A stretch of 14,993 bases of DNA. Source: Legionella genomosp. 1 (GTDB taxonomy: Bacteria; Pseudomonadota; Gammaproteobacteria; Legionellales; Legionellaceae). The stretch spans positions 1 through 14,993 of the forward strand of contig CAMAYA010000009.1 in NCBI GenBank assembly GCA_945862275.1, written 5' to 3'. The translations under genes were made by a program, and so were the position numbers. Under the pieces are notes generated by a model. The model searched no databases. It saw only the letters and a list, made by a program, of their open reading frames with translations, and was not told the origin of the DNA. Below, piece by piece: positions 7,161 through 14,661 of this stretch (positions within the stretch are counted from its first letter, which is position 1; every line of letters begins with the position of its first letter).

Positions 7161-7206
7161 CCCTCATCCGCCCGGAGGCCTCCTTCTCCCGCCTGCGGGA
7201 GAAGGG
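7161..7206 (+). repeat. Dispersed 46-bp palindromic element, copy 1
   Basis: It starts CCCTCATCCG and ends in the hairpin CCTTCTCCCGC / GCGGGAGAAGG (7182-7192 and 7195-7205), with a minor GCC-CGGA-GGC hairpin in its first half. By direct alignment, copy 2 at 14367-14412 (opposite strand) is the same length without gaps and agrees at 35 of 46 positions. It lies between the acnA stop and the transporter start. Elements of this CCCTCA...CTTCTCCCGC type are common intergenic repeats in many proteobacteria; here it may also stabilise or end the acnA transcript. Confidence 0.75.
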
Positions 7207-7215
7207 ATTACCACC

Positions 7216-9891
7216 TTAATCGGTGATATTGCGCAGTACGTATTGCAGAATGCCGCCATTGCGATAATATTCGAGCTCGTTCGTTGTATCAATTCGACAA
7301 AGAACTTGAATTTTTTGTTTGCGATCATCATCATAAGTGATGGTCATTTCGAGCAAATCGCCTGGCTTTAATGCATCATTCACAGCAATGCTGATTCGTT
7401 CACGTCCTGTCAGATGCAAGGTTTCTCGCGTAGTCCCATCCTGGAATTGCAGTGGCAATATGCCCATGCCAATTAAATTAGAGCGATGAATACGTTCAAA
7501 ACTTTCGGTAATGACCGCTTTTACGCCTAATAAATTGGTTCCTTTGGCCGCCCAATCTCGCGATGAGCCCGTTCCATACTCCTTGCCTGCAAACACGACT
7601 AAACCATGCTGTTCGTCTTGGTATAGCATGGAGGCATCATAGATGGGCATGATGGTGTCGGATGGAACGTGACGTGTCATGCCGCCCTCAACGCCGGGCG
7701 TCATTTCATTGCGAATGCGAATGTTGGCAAATGTGCCGCGCATCATGACGTGATGATTTCCGCGTCTTGACCCATACGAGTTAAAGTCCGCTTCTTTTAC
7801 CCCTTTCGATTTCAAATACAAGCCTGCTGGCGAATTCGCTTTGATGGAGCCTGCTGGTGAAATATGGTCTGTGGTAATGGAGTCACCCAATAGAGCAAGA
7901 ATATACGCTTGTTTGATGGGTTTGATGGGAGCTGGTAACTGGTCCATGTTTTGGAAAAAAGGAGGGTGTTGGATATAGGTGGAATCTTCATTCCATGCAT
8001 AAGTCTTGCCTTCGCCTGTATCAATGGCTTGCCATTCTGCATCACCTAAAAATACCTCGGCGTATTGTTTTCGAAACATGTTGCCAGTGACTTTTGCCAC
8101 TTCGGCGGCAATTTCTAGATTGGATGGCCAAATGTCTTTTAGATAGACTGGATTGCCATCTTGATCATCACCAATAGGGTCTCGGGTTAAATCAATGCAG
8201 GTTGTGCCGCACAACGCGTAAGCGACTACCAATGGCGGTGATGCTAGCCAATTGGCACGGACTTGCGGGTGGACGCGTCCCTCAAAATTACGGTTGCCAG
8301 ATAAAACGGAACAGACCACTAAATCATTGTCAGCAACAGCATGGTTAATGGCATCTGGCAGCGGGCCTGAATTGCCAATGCAGGTGGTGCATCCATATCC
8401 CACTAGATTAAAACCCAGGGCATTCAGATAGGGTTGCAAACCGGCATGGATTAAATAGTCAGTGACCACTTTAGAACCAGGTGCCAAGGAAGACTTGACC
8501 CAAGGTTTCCGTTGCAGTCCTTTCTCAATGGCTTTTTTAGCCACCAGTCCTGCCGCCATTAATACGCTCGGGTTTGATGTGTTGGTGCAGCTGGTAATCG
8601 CTGCAATGACCACATCGCCATGATGCAATTGGTAATCTTGGTTTTTGACAGGGAAGCCTTTGTCTTGCTCGGCTTCTTTGCCGGATTCTTTGAGGAATGC
8701 TTCAAATTCGAGTGGGAGGGTTTTGAGTGTCACCTTGTCTTGAGGACGTTTTGGTCCCGCAAGAGAGGGTTCAATCAGGTTGAGATCAAGGCTCAGGCTG
8801 TCTGTAAAGAGCGGATCTTCACATGTGCTGTCATACCATAGTCCTTGTGCTTTACTGTAAGCTTCTACTAATGCAATGGTTTGTTCATCACGGCCTGTGA
8901 GGTTTAAATAACGAAGTGTTTCCTGGTCTACTGGGAAAAACCCGCATGTAGCACCATATTCAGGCGCCATGTTTGAAATGGTGGCGCGATCAGCCAATGT
9001 CAATTCAGAAAGGCCTGGACCGTAAAACTCAACAAATTTTCCTACCACGCCTTTTTTTCGCAACATTTGCGTGACGGTCAATACCAAATCGGTGGCGGTA
9101 ATGCCTTCAGGCATTTTCCCTAAAAGTTTAAAGCCCACCACTTCAGGGATCAGCATGGACACGGGTTGTCCCAGCATAGCCGCCTCCGCTTCAATACCAC
9201 CCACACCCCAACCTAGAATGCCCAATGCATTGATCATGGTGGTGTGTGAATCGGTTCCCACTAACGTATCAGGGTAGGCATAGTTTACGCCATTGTGTTC
9301 GCTGCTCCAGACCGTCTTGCCTAAATATTCCAGGTTAACCTGGTGGCAAATGCCAGTACCGGGTGGAACCACTTGAAAATTAGCAAATGCCTTTTGTCCC
9401 CACCGCAGAAATTCATAGCGCTCGTTGTTGCGCTCCATTTCAATCGATGTTTTGACATTCAAGGCGTCTGACGAACCAAATTTATCCACCATGATGGAGT
9501 GATCAATGACGAGATCAACGGGCGAGAGCGGGGATATTTGTTCAGGGTTTCCACCTAGTTTTTCAATGGCCGTTCGCATGGCAGCCAAATCAACCACGGC
9601 AGGCACGCCTGTAAAGTCTTGCATCAAGACCCGTGTTGGGCGATAGGCAATTTCATGTTGTGATGTGCGGGTGTTGAGCCAGGCGGCAATGGCTTGGATG
9701 TCGTCTGTCGTGACGGTCGAGCCGTCTTCGAAACGCAGTAAATTTTCCAGCAATACTTTCAGCGAATAAGGAAGACGGTTGATGCCTTTGAAATGGTTTT
9801 TTTCGGCCGTCTTGAGGCTATAGTAATGATATGTTTTTCCATTCACGTGCAATTGCGATTGCGTTGAAAGCGTGTCTTGGCCCACGTTCAT
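7216..9891 (-). CDS. acnA: Aconitate hydratase A (aconitase)
   Basis: 891 aa, the same length as E. coli AcnA. It interconverts citrate and isocitrate via cis-aconitate in the TCA cycle, using a [4Fe-4S] cluster in the cytosol; apo-AcnA can bind mRNA in E. coli. Seen: cluster cysteines C435 (AITSCTNTSNPSV) and C501/C504 (GYGCTTCIGNSGP), QDFTGVPAVVDLAAMR (91-106), VIDHSIMVD (128-136), VGTDSHTTMINALGILGWGV (211-230) and GGIEAEA after it, and in the swivel domain SYGSRRGNHHVMMRGTFAN and EYGTGSSRDWAAKG. The ATG at 9891 has AGGAG 7 nt upstream. The upstream neighbour on the same strand is a small secreted-protein gene ending 87 nt earlier; I saw no clear sigma70 promoter in the gap. AcnA/IRP-type, not AcnB, from length and domain order. 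Confidence 0.96.
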   Translation of the reverse strand: MNVGQDTLSTQSQLHVNGKTYHYYSLKTAEKNHFKGINRLPYSLKVLLENLLRFEDGSTVTTDDIQAIAAWLNTRTSQHEIAYRPTRVLMQDFTGVPAVVDLAAMRTAIEKLGGNPEQISPLSPVDLVIDHSIMVDKFGSSDALNVKTSIEMERNNERYEFLRWGQKAFANFQVVPPGTGICHQVNLEYLGKTVWSSEHNGVNYAYPDTLVGTDSHTTMINALGILGWGVGGIEAEAAMLGQPVSMLIPEVVGFKLLGKMPEGITATDLVLTVTQMLRKKGVVGKFVEFYGPGLSELTLADRATISNMAPEYGATCGFFPVDQETLRYLNLTGRDEQTIALVEAYSKAQGLWYDSTCEDPLFTDSLSLDLNLIEPSLAGPKRPQDKVTLKTLPLEFEAFLKESGKEAEQDKGFPVKNQDYQLHHGDVVIAAITSCTNTSNPSVLMAAGLVAKKAIEKGLQRKPWVKSSLAPGSKVVTDYLIHAGLQPYLNALGFNLVGYGCTTCIGNSGPLPDAINHAVADNDLVVCSVLSGNRNFEGRVHPQVRANWLASPPLVVAYALCGTTCIDLTRDPIGDDQDGNPVYLKDIWPSNLEIAAEVAKVTGNMFRKQYAEVFLGDAEWQAIDTGEGKTYAWNEDSTYIQHPPFFQNMDQLPAPIKPIKQAYILALLGDSITTDHISPAGSIKANSPAGLYLKSKGVKEADFNSYGSRRGNHHVMMRGTFANIRIRNEMTPGVEGGMTRHVPSDTIMPIYDASMLYQDEQHGLVVFAGKEYGTGSSRDWAAKGTNLLGVKAVITESFERIHRSNLIGMGILPLQFQDGTTRETLHLTGRERISIAVNDALKPGDLLEMTITYDDDRKQKIQVLCRIDTTNELEYYRNGGILQYVLRNITD

Positions 9892-9946
9892 AAAACGGCT
9901 CCTAAATTCAAAAGTTCAATGATATCTGAAAATGGATCCGTTCACC

Positions 9947-9973
9947 ATGCCTTATCTGTTCACAAAAAGGCAT
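9947..9973 (-). terminator. Weak hairpin between the CX3C protein gene and acnA
   Basis: ATGCCTT (9947-9953) pairs with AAGGCAT (9967-9973) over a 13-nt loop. It lies 6 nt after the stop of the small secreted-protein gene and 55 nt before acnA on the minus strand. There is no T-tract. It could be an inefficient terminator or part of the acnA leader. Confidence 0.25.
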
Positions 9974-9978
9974 TCTCC

Positions 9979-10392
9979 TTATCGACAATATTGCTGACAG
10001 TAGGTCACCCAGTTTGGGAGAACATTGCCAAGGCATTGTCTTGAGCAATAATTTCCAGGCAATTGATAAACGCCAGCTGCGGGATAATTATTGTATTGTC
10101 CGTCTCCATAGACATTGTATTGGTTCACCGTCGGATCCACATTGCGATTATTCGCAGCAGGATTTGCGCCGCGATTAACGCCAGCATTTGCACCACGATT
10201 AACGCCAGCATTTGCACCTCGATCTCTACCTGCCCCAGCACGGTTATAGGCCAAGTCAAATGTTGGGCTCAGTTTATTAGCGGATACGGACGTTGCAGAT
10301 GCTGGCTGAAATACAGTGGTGGATAGAATAAGGCACGAGTACACCATGAATATCGGGCAACCAGTTGCCTTTAAATAGGGTTGAACACGCAT
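9979..10392 (-). CDS. Small secreted protein with RGANAGVN repeats and a twin CX3C C-terminus
   Basis: 137 aa; I recognise no family. Seen: an N-terminal export signal (basic RVQPYLK, hydrophobic 10-28, likely cleavage after PASA at about 33); a Gly/Asn/Ala/Arg-rich, probably disordered segment with an 8-residue period (RGANAGVN RGANAGVN RGANPAAN, about 58-81); an Asn/Tyr-rich link (QYNVYGDGQYNNY); and a C-terminal CSRQC-x11-CQQYC (C116, C120, C132, C136). A CX3C-x11-CX3C layout can form a disulfide-linked helical hairpin; that fold is inferred. The ATG at 10392 has AAGGAG 8 nt upstream and a TATAAT-like box, supporting a real gene. It is divergent from the dehydratase gene and precedes acnA on the same strand. 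Possible roles: envelope/surface protein or secreted factor; none is shown. Confidence 0.7.
   Translation of the reverse strand: MRVQPYLKATGCPIFMVYSCLILSTTVFQPASATSVSANKLSPTFDLAYNRAGAGRDRGANAGVNRGANAGVNRGANPAANNRNVDPTVNQYNVYGDGQYNNYPAAGVYQLPGNYCSRQCLGNVLPNWVTYCQQYCR
10172..10219 (-). repeat. In-frame 24-bp tandem repeat (2 near-identical units)
   Basis: Units 10172-10195 and 10196-10219 differ at one base (23 of 24 identical), with degenerate partial copies on each side. Each unit is 8 codons and encodes the RGANAGVN-type octapeptide, so copy-number change would keep the frame. Confidence 0.9.
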
Positions 10393-10424
10393 GATTTAGT
10401 CTCCTTTTGTTGCTCTCAGTGTAT

Positions 10425-10430
10425 ATTATA
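10425..10430 (-). promoter_or_regulatory. Possible -10 box for the CX3C protein gene
   Basis: A perfect TATAAT on the minus strand lies about 32 nt before the ATG at 10392. No good -35 hexamer is present at 16-18 nt. This is the only clear promoter signal in the 122-bp divergent gap (10393-10514); for the plus-strand gene I saw only a weak TATAGT at 10476. Confidence 0.35.
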
Positions 10431-10514
10431 GTCTGATATTTTGGATAAGGTACGACTATCAAAGGACGGTGCCTTTATAGTATGATGGCGTCAGAATAAT
10501 AAACGAGTTTTGAT

Positions 10515-12380
10515 ATGGATAGCATGCGGTTTTATGTTCAGAAAATTGTTTCCAAATTGCCCGTCATTGCGTTTGACGCCCTGTCTATTCCTGCTGCGTG
10601 GTACATGGCGTATTGGTTGCTCTATAATTTACACCCATTCTCCACAAGACATGAGCTGCCATATTCATTCAGGGCTTTGGCGATTTTGGCCGTTTTACAA
10701 ACGGGTTTTTATTATTATTTCAAAGTGTATCGTGGACTGTGGCGCTTTTCATCCTTGAATGATGTGGCCCGTATATTGCGTGCCGTGGGGTGTGCTACGG
10801 TTTTTGTTATCCCGTTATTTTATTTGACAGAAATCTTACTCTATATTCCGCGCGCAGTTTTGCCCTTGTACGCCATGATCTTGTGTACCTTGTTGTGTGG
10901 AGCACGTTTGTTAGTAAGGAATTACTCAGACCGTCATGTTAAAAACAAGGAAACGAGCGGGGTGACGCGCGTGTTAATTGTTGGGGCAGGGCAGGCGGCT
11001 GAGAGCCTGATTCGCGATTTAAAACGATCATCAGCATACCTGCCCCTTGGAATAGTGGATGACAGCCAACGCAAGCGTGGGCTTGAGGTGCACGGTGTGC
11101 GTGTATTGGGTACGATCCCCAGTTTGCCTGAGTGGGTCAGAAATTATAATATTGATATGATTTTTATTGCTATTCCGTCCGCCGGATCGCATGCGATGCG
11201 GCGCATTGTCGAATATTGCGAGCTGTGCGCCATACCATTTCATACCCTGCCTAGTTTGCACGCGCTCGCCACCGGTCAAGTCGAGGTCAATGCGCTTCGA
11301 CAAGTGAACATTGATGATTTGCTGGGACGTGATCCCGTTCATCTGAACTGGGATAAAATTGCCGTGGCCATACATGGAATGCGGGTATTGGTGACAGGTG
11401 GCGGCGGTTCCATTGGTTCTGAGCTGTGTAGACAAATCATGGCGCTTCAACCAGCAAAATTAATGGTGGTTGATAGCTGTGAGTATAATTTATACAGCAT
11501 TGATCAAGAGTTGCGCGCGCAAAATCCAATGGCCATGATTCAACGGGCCTTAATCAGTGTGACGGATGCCGTTGCGGTAGATGAGGTGTTTAGTCAATTC
11601 AAGCCGGATATTGTGTTCCATGCAGCGGCGTATAAGCACGTCCCCTTGCTGGAAGATCAAATTCGCATTGCAGTGCAGAACAATGTTCTCGGAACGCAAA
11701 TCGTCGCCCAGGCCAGTGTAACGGTCGGAGCTGAAAAATTCATTTTAATTTCAACAGACAAAGCCGTTAATCCTACCAATATTATGGGCACAACCAAACG
11801 CGTTGCAGAAATTTACTGTCAGAATTTAAATGCTGATGTGAACACGCAGTTTATCACTGTTCGGTTTGGAAACGTATTGGGATCAATGGGAAGCGTTGTG
11901 CCGCTGTTTCAAAAGCAGTTAGAACAGGGGGGCCCATTGACGGTCACTCATCCGGATATTGAACGCTATTTTATGACGATTCCTGAGGCCTCTCAATTGA
12001 TTTTACAAGCCATGGTGAGTGGTCTTGGTGGTGAGATTTTTGTGCTGGATATGGGAGAACCCATTAAGATCAGTTATTTGGCTGAGCAAATGATTCGGTT
12101 GGCAGGAAAAATTCCAGGCAAGGACATCCAGATCCAGTACACAGGGCTTCGACCTGGCGAGAAATTGTTCGAGGAATTGTTTCACGACTCTGAAAAATTA
12201 GAGCAAACAGTGCATGAAAAACTGTTTAAAGCCCGATTTCGTGAAATAGATTGGGAAGCCCTCACACAGACCCTCCGCATGATGAATACCGCTTGTATGG
12301 TTCATCAGGATGATGAGTTGCTGATTTTGTTAAAAAGTTTAGTGCCTGAATTTTCATGTGACTTGTTGCCATCTGTTTAA
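10515..12380 (+). CDS. Membrane-anchored nucleotide-sugar 4,6-dehydratase (WbpM/CapD/FlaA1 family)
   Basis: 621 aa, typical for the long membrane form. The family converts UDP-GlcNAc to its 4-keto-6-deoxy derivative, the first step to deoxyamino sugars such as QuiNAc, FucNAc or bacillosamine used in O-antigen, capsule or protein glycans. Seen: four hydrophobic segments (about 15-38, 52-70, 88-111, 113-133); a first Rossmann-like domain with VLIVGAGQAAESLIRDL (153-169); the SDR domain with VLVTGGGGSIGSELC (291-305); VVDSCEYNLYSID; HAAAYKHVPLLE (369-380); and ISTDKAVNPTNIMGTTKRVAE (412-432). The usual SDR Tyr is replaced by M424 before K428, the Ser-Met-Lys type of catalytic triad known for this family. 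RPGEKLFEEL (546-555) follows. The ATG at 10515 has a poor SD; ATG 10524 is an alternative. No glycosyltransferase or sugar gene is near, so it is an orphan here; UDP-GlcNAc as substrate is inferred. Confidence 0.9.
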   Translation: MDSMRFYVQKIVSKLPVIAFDALSIPAAWYMAYWLLYNLHPFSTRHELPYSFRALAILAVLQTGFYYYFKVYRGLWRFSSLNDVARILRAVGCATVFVIPLFYLTEILLYIPRAVLPLYAMILCTLLCGARLLVRNYSDRHVKNKETSGVTRVLIVGAGQAAESLIRDLKRSSAYLPLGIVDDSQRKRGLEVHGVRVLGTIPSLPEWVRNYNIDMIFIAIPSAGSHAMRRIVEYCELCAIPFHTLPSLHALATGQVEVNALRQVNIDDLLGRDPVHLNWDKIAVAIHGMRVLVTGGGGSIGSELCRQIMALQPAKLMVVDSCEYNLYSIDQELRAQNPMAMIQRALISVTDAVAVDEVFSQFKPDIVFHAAAYKHVPLLEDQIRIAVQNNVLGTQIVAQASVTVGAEKFILISTDKAVNPTNIMGTTKRVAEIYCQNLNADVNTQFITVRFGNVLGSMGSVVPLFQKQLEQGGPLTVTHPDIERYFMTIPEASQLILQAMVSGLGGEIFVLDMGEPIKISYLAEQMIRLAGKIPGKDIQIQYTGLRPGEKLFEELFHDSEKLEQTVHEKLFKARFREIDWEALTQTLRMMNTACMVHQDDELLILLKSLVPEFSCDLLPSV

Positions 12381-12479
12381 TTTGGACCGCCATGAAATTT
12401 ATCCCTTTCAAGATGTTCATTCTCGTGGTTTAATTATGGCCGGTACTTTTTAGACGTAAAATATAGAATGGAGATATAC

Positions 12480-13970
12480 ATGAAGAAGATGGTTGGGTTA
12501 GCGGTTGTTTTAGCCGTTTTAATCCTTGGAAGTTATTATGGAATGGGCATTGTCACGGAACGTACCCTTAAAAAAAATATCGCATTGCTCGACCAACCCA
12601 ATGGATGGGTGCTTGAAGTGGCAGAATACAAGCGAGGTTTGTATCGATCGTATGCTTTATTAAACACGCGACTCCATATTCCTGCGCGAACGTTTAAAGA
12701 CTCAACCGGTCAAGACTCGACACAGCCTGCAGTCGATATTGCATTGAAAATACCGTTGGATATTTACCATGGCCCGATTATATTCGCTGATTCTAAGTGG
12801 TTGTTTGGATTAGGGTACGCACACAGCGTCATGACGATTCCAGAAAACTATACGGATAAATTCAAAGAGACGTTTACAGCCGACTCAACAGAACCGCATC
12901 TAAATTTAAACATATTTATTAGTTATTTAGATAACAGCAGCATCCTGTCTGAATTGCCTGGATTTAAACTAATTACAACGCAAGAAAAAAAAGAGTTCGA
13001 TTGGTTAGGCATGACCAGTGATCTTCAAGTGACATCGCATGCAAATCATCTTCAGGGCCAAATCAAGGTTGATGGTATGCGGTTCAAAGATGGCATGGTC
13101 ACAGCTACAGTGGGAAAAACCAACGTAAATTATGATTTGAATCGAAGCAAATTGGCTTTCTACCTAGGGGATGCAGATATTTTTTTTCCTTCCATGGTCG
13201 TTATGAATGGAGAGCAGAAAACATTTGAGCTTCAAAATTTAGATATCCACTCCAGTAGTCATATTCAAGATGATTTATTAAGCTCTCAATTCAAAGTCAA
13301 ACTGGATACCCTCTACAATGAAGGCAAATCCTTTGGTCCGGCCGTACTGGATGTCTCTATTAGTAATCTTGACGCGGACACCATGGTTAGAATCAATGAT
13401 CAAACAAATCACATGCAACAAGCGAGCGAGGCGGACCGACATACAGCGCTGCTCTCAATGCTTCCTGAGTTACCTAAGCTCGTGAGCAAGGGTGCTAAAT
13501 TTGCTGTGAATGAATTAAGCATTGCTACACCTGAAGGGCTCATTAAAGGGAACCTCTTGTTGTCATTACCGAATGCTACTTGGGATAATCCGTTTCAATT
13601 GATTCAATCGCTGGTCGGAGATGGCAAATTGACATTGAGTGCGGCGGTCGTGAAAAAATTCCTGAATGATGCGGCAAAGATTCGGTTGCAAAATCAAGTG
13701 GATGCACAACCCGTAGTGCTGGCCCCTGTGGCATCTGAAGCAACGCCTGGTGCGATTCCTGCCCCTGTTGATAATGGCGCCGTGGTTGTGGCAGCAGCGC
13801 CTGATGTTGAGCAACAGGCAATGGCGCAGACAGATGAACGGCTTTTGAAAATGGTGAGATCAGGACTGCTCTTACCAGAAGGATCTGACTACGTCATTGT
13901 GTTTAAATTGGCAGGAGGTCAGTTGACTGTGAATGGAAAATCGTTCAATCCTGGAATGATACAGTTTTAA
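12480..13970 (+). CDS. YdgA-like DUF945 protein
   Basis: 496 aa (E. coli YdgA 502). The biochemical function of the family is not established; members are anchored by one N-terminal segment with the bulk in the periplasm. Seen: a hydrophobic anchor after MKK (about 5-24), ending GIVTER; the family-type opening with a polar amphipathic stretch and LEVAEYKRGLYRSYALLNTRL; YHGPIIFADSKW, which corresponds to the DHGPFP block of YdgA; and beta-rich repeating segments up to QLTVNGKSF, near the C-terminus, as in the family (GQITLNGQKM in YdgA). A low-complexity Ala/Pro/Val segment (about 405-445) is less usual. The ATG at 12480 is chosen over 12468 because GGAG (12470-12473) lies 6 nt before it; the earlier ATG overlaps that ribosome-binding site. 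A single gene, 99 nt after the dehydratase. Confidence 0.8.
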   Translation: MKKMVGLAVVLAVLILGSYYGMGIVTERTLKKNIALLDQPNGWVLEVAEYKRGLYRSYALLNTRLHIPARTFKDSTGQDSTQPAVDIALKIPLDIYHGPIIFADSKWLFGLGYAHSVMTIPENYTDKFKETFTADSTEPHLNLNIFISYLDNSSILSELPGFKLITTQEKKEFDWLGMTSDLQVTSHANHLQGQIKVDGMRFKDGMVTATVGKTNVNYDLNRSKLAFYLGDADIFFPSMVVMNGEQKTFELQNLDIHSSSHIQDDLLSSQFKVKLDTLYNEGKSFGPAVLDVSISNLDADTMVRINDQTNHMQQASEADRHTALLSMLPELPKLVSKGAKFAVNELSIATPEGLIKGNLLLSLPNATWDNPFQLIQSLVGDGKLTLSAAVVKKFLNDAAKIRLQNQVDAQPVVLAPVASEATPGAIPAPVDNGAVVVAAAPDVEQQAMAQTDERLLKMVRSGLLLPEGSDYVIVFKLAGGQLTVNGKSFNPGMIQF

Positions 13971-13980
13971 TTGTAAATTT

Positions 13981-14011
13981 TGAGCAACTCACACTTGTTA
14001 TGAGTTGCTCA
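13981..14011 (+). promoter_or_regulatory. 11-bp perfect inverted repeat between ydgA-like gene and fis
   Basis: TGAGCAACTCA (13981-13991) and TGAGTTGCTCA (14001-14011) are perfect inverted copies around 9 nt. It is 11 nt after the upstream stop and has no T-tract. It covers the proposed -35 box of fis (13995-14000). It can be read as a terminator-like RNA hairpin for the upstream gene or as an operator for a dimeric repressor of fis. Confidence 0.5.
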
Positions 14012-14023
14012 GTCCGATAAAAT
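13995..14023 (+). promoter_or_regulatory. Likely sigma70 promoter of fis
   Basis: TTGTTA (13995-14000) and TAAAAT (14018-14023) are 17 nt apart. Transcription would begin near 14030, about 23 nt before the fis ATG, leaving room for the AAGGAG site. The spacing supports fis being expressed on its own, unlike E. coli where it is cotranscribed with dusB. Confidence 0.5.
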
Positions 14024-14052
14024 GCTGTTTTTATATGAAGGAGTTGGAAAGA

Positions 14053-14334
14053 ATGACAATAATCAGTAATGAAGCGTTTGAAACAACAGCATCGTTAGCC
14101 GCCAGTGTAACCACATCTGTTCAAAAATATTTTTCCGAGCTCAAAGGCACTGATCCTGTTGATTTGTATCAATTCGTTCTGGAAGAAATTGAAACCCCTT
14201 TGTTTCGCGCTGTTATGGAACATTGCAAATACAATCAATCTCGGGCAGCCATCATGTTGGGTATTAGTAGAGGCACATTGAGGACAAAACTTCGTCATTA
14301 TTTTGATGATAAATATGTCGGCACTCGCGACTAG
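14053..14334 (+). CDS. fis: DNA-binding protein Fis
   Basis: 93 aa (E. coli Fis 98). Fis is a homodimeric nucleoid protein that bends DNA and regulates rRNA, virulence and growth-phase genes; several Legionellales carry more than one Fis. Seen: [20 protein letters not shown] (22-41), matching the Fis core [39 protein letters not shown] (44-57); and the helix-turn-helix [20 protein letters not shown] (61-80) with the basic recognition helix. A short extra tail ([10 protein letters not shown]) follows where E. coli Fis stops. The ATG at 14053 is chosen because AAGGAG lies 9 nt upstream and the protein then has a Fis-like N-terminus; in-frame ATGs at 14005 and 14035 lie before or within that site. 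It has its own promoter and no dusB beside it. Confidence 0.93.
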   Translation: [93 protein letters not shown]

Positions 14335-14366
14335 ATTTATTGGTCCCATAGGCACAAGCACCTGCT

Positions 14367-14412
14367 CCCTTCTCCCGCTGACGGGAGAAGGTGCCCGAAG
14401 GGAATCTGAGGG
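14367..14412 (-). repeat. Dispersed 46-bp palindromic element, copy 2
   Basis: This is an inverted copy of the element at 7161-7206. On the minus strand it starts CCCTCAGATT and ends in CGGGAGAAGGG. The main hairpin is CCTTCTCCCG / CGGGAGAAGG (14368-14377 and 14382-14391) with a CTGA loop. A minor CCC-GAA-GGG hairpin replaces the GCC/GGC one of copy 1. It lies between fis and the DUF2892 gene, so both copies are intergenic. Confidence 0.75.
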
Positions 14413-14435
14413 TGTTATCCTTTAAGGAGTGCACG

Positions 14436-14624
14436 ATGTTTTTATGCAATATTGATAAAACTGACCGCACCAATCGTGTTGTGATTGGTGCTGTGTTATT
14501 CCTTGCTGCCTTGATTGGAATGAGCAAGGTATTTTTTATGGTGGTCGGGCTTGTTTTGGTGGTTGAGGGGTTGATTGGCTGGTGTTCCATCCCTTATTTG
14601 ATAAGTAAACTCAAACGGCATTGA
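14436..14624 (+). CDS. Small DUF2892 (YgaP-type) inner-membrane protein
   Basis: 62 aa. DUF2892 proteins are short membrane modules, alone or fused to rhodanese as in YgaP; their role is not established. Seen: the typical start CNIDKTDRTNRVVIG (about 4-18), two hydrophobic segments (17-34 and about 35-52), and GLIGWCSIPYL (47-57), which corresponds to the family's GLxGxCPLYxLL motif with Ser in place of the usual Pro before the next residues. C4 and C52 are present. The start at 14436 follows AAGGAG at good spacing; the frame is open further upstream through the repeat, but that part has no support. It lies after fis, separated by the palindromic element, and ends close to prs, which runs the other way. 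Confidence 0.8.
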   Translation: MFLCNIDKTDRTNRVVIGAVLFLAALIGMSKVFFMVVGLVLVVEGLIGWCSIPYLISKLKRH

Positions 14625-14657
14625 AAACAGAGTCATTTTAACTGGTTATCAATGCCG
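14616..14657. terminator. Inverted repeat between the convergent DUF2892 gene and prs
   Basis: CGGCATTGA (14616-14624) and TCAATGCCG (14649-14657) are perfect 9-bp inverted copies with a 24-nt loop. The left arm includes the stop codon of the DUF2892 gene and the right arm ends 4 nt before the prs stop. It could terminate both transcripts, though there is no clear T-tract and the loop is long. Confidence 0.35.
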
Positions 14658-14661
14658 AATA

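Noticed and set aside
8620..8841. Plus-strand frame of 73 codons inside acnA
   Set aside because: Antisense shadow of the aconitase linker region; no start signals.
10063..10326. Open frame of 87 codons on the plus strand opposite the CX3C protein gene
   Set aside because: Its Ile/Cys repeats are the antisense reading of the RGANAGVN repeat; no good SD; the minus-strand gene has a signal peptide, SD and TATAAT.
12391..12432. Tiny frame (13 codons, MKFIPFKMF...) between the dehydratase and the ydgA-like gene
   Set aside because: No convincing SD and too short to support; the 99-nt gap shows no other clear element.
13566..13821. Two overlapping minus-strand frames of about 80 codons inside the ydgA-like gene
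   Set aside because: They are shadows of the coding sequence and its Ala/Pro-rich part, with no ribosome-binding site or recognisable protein.
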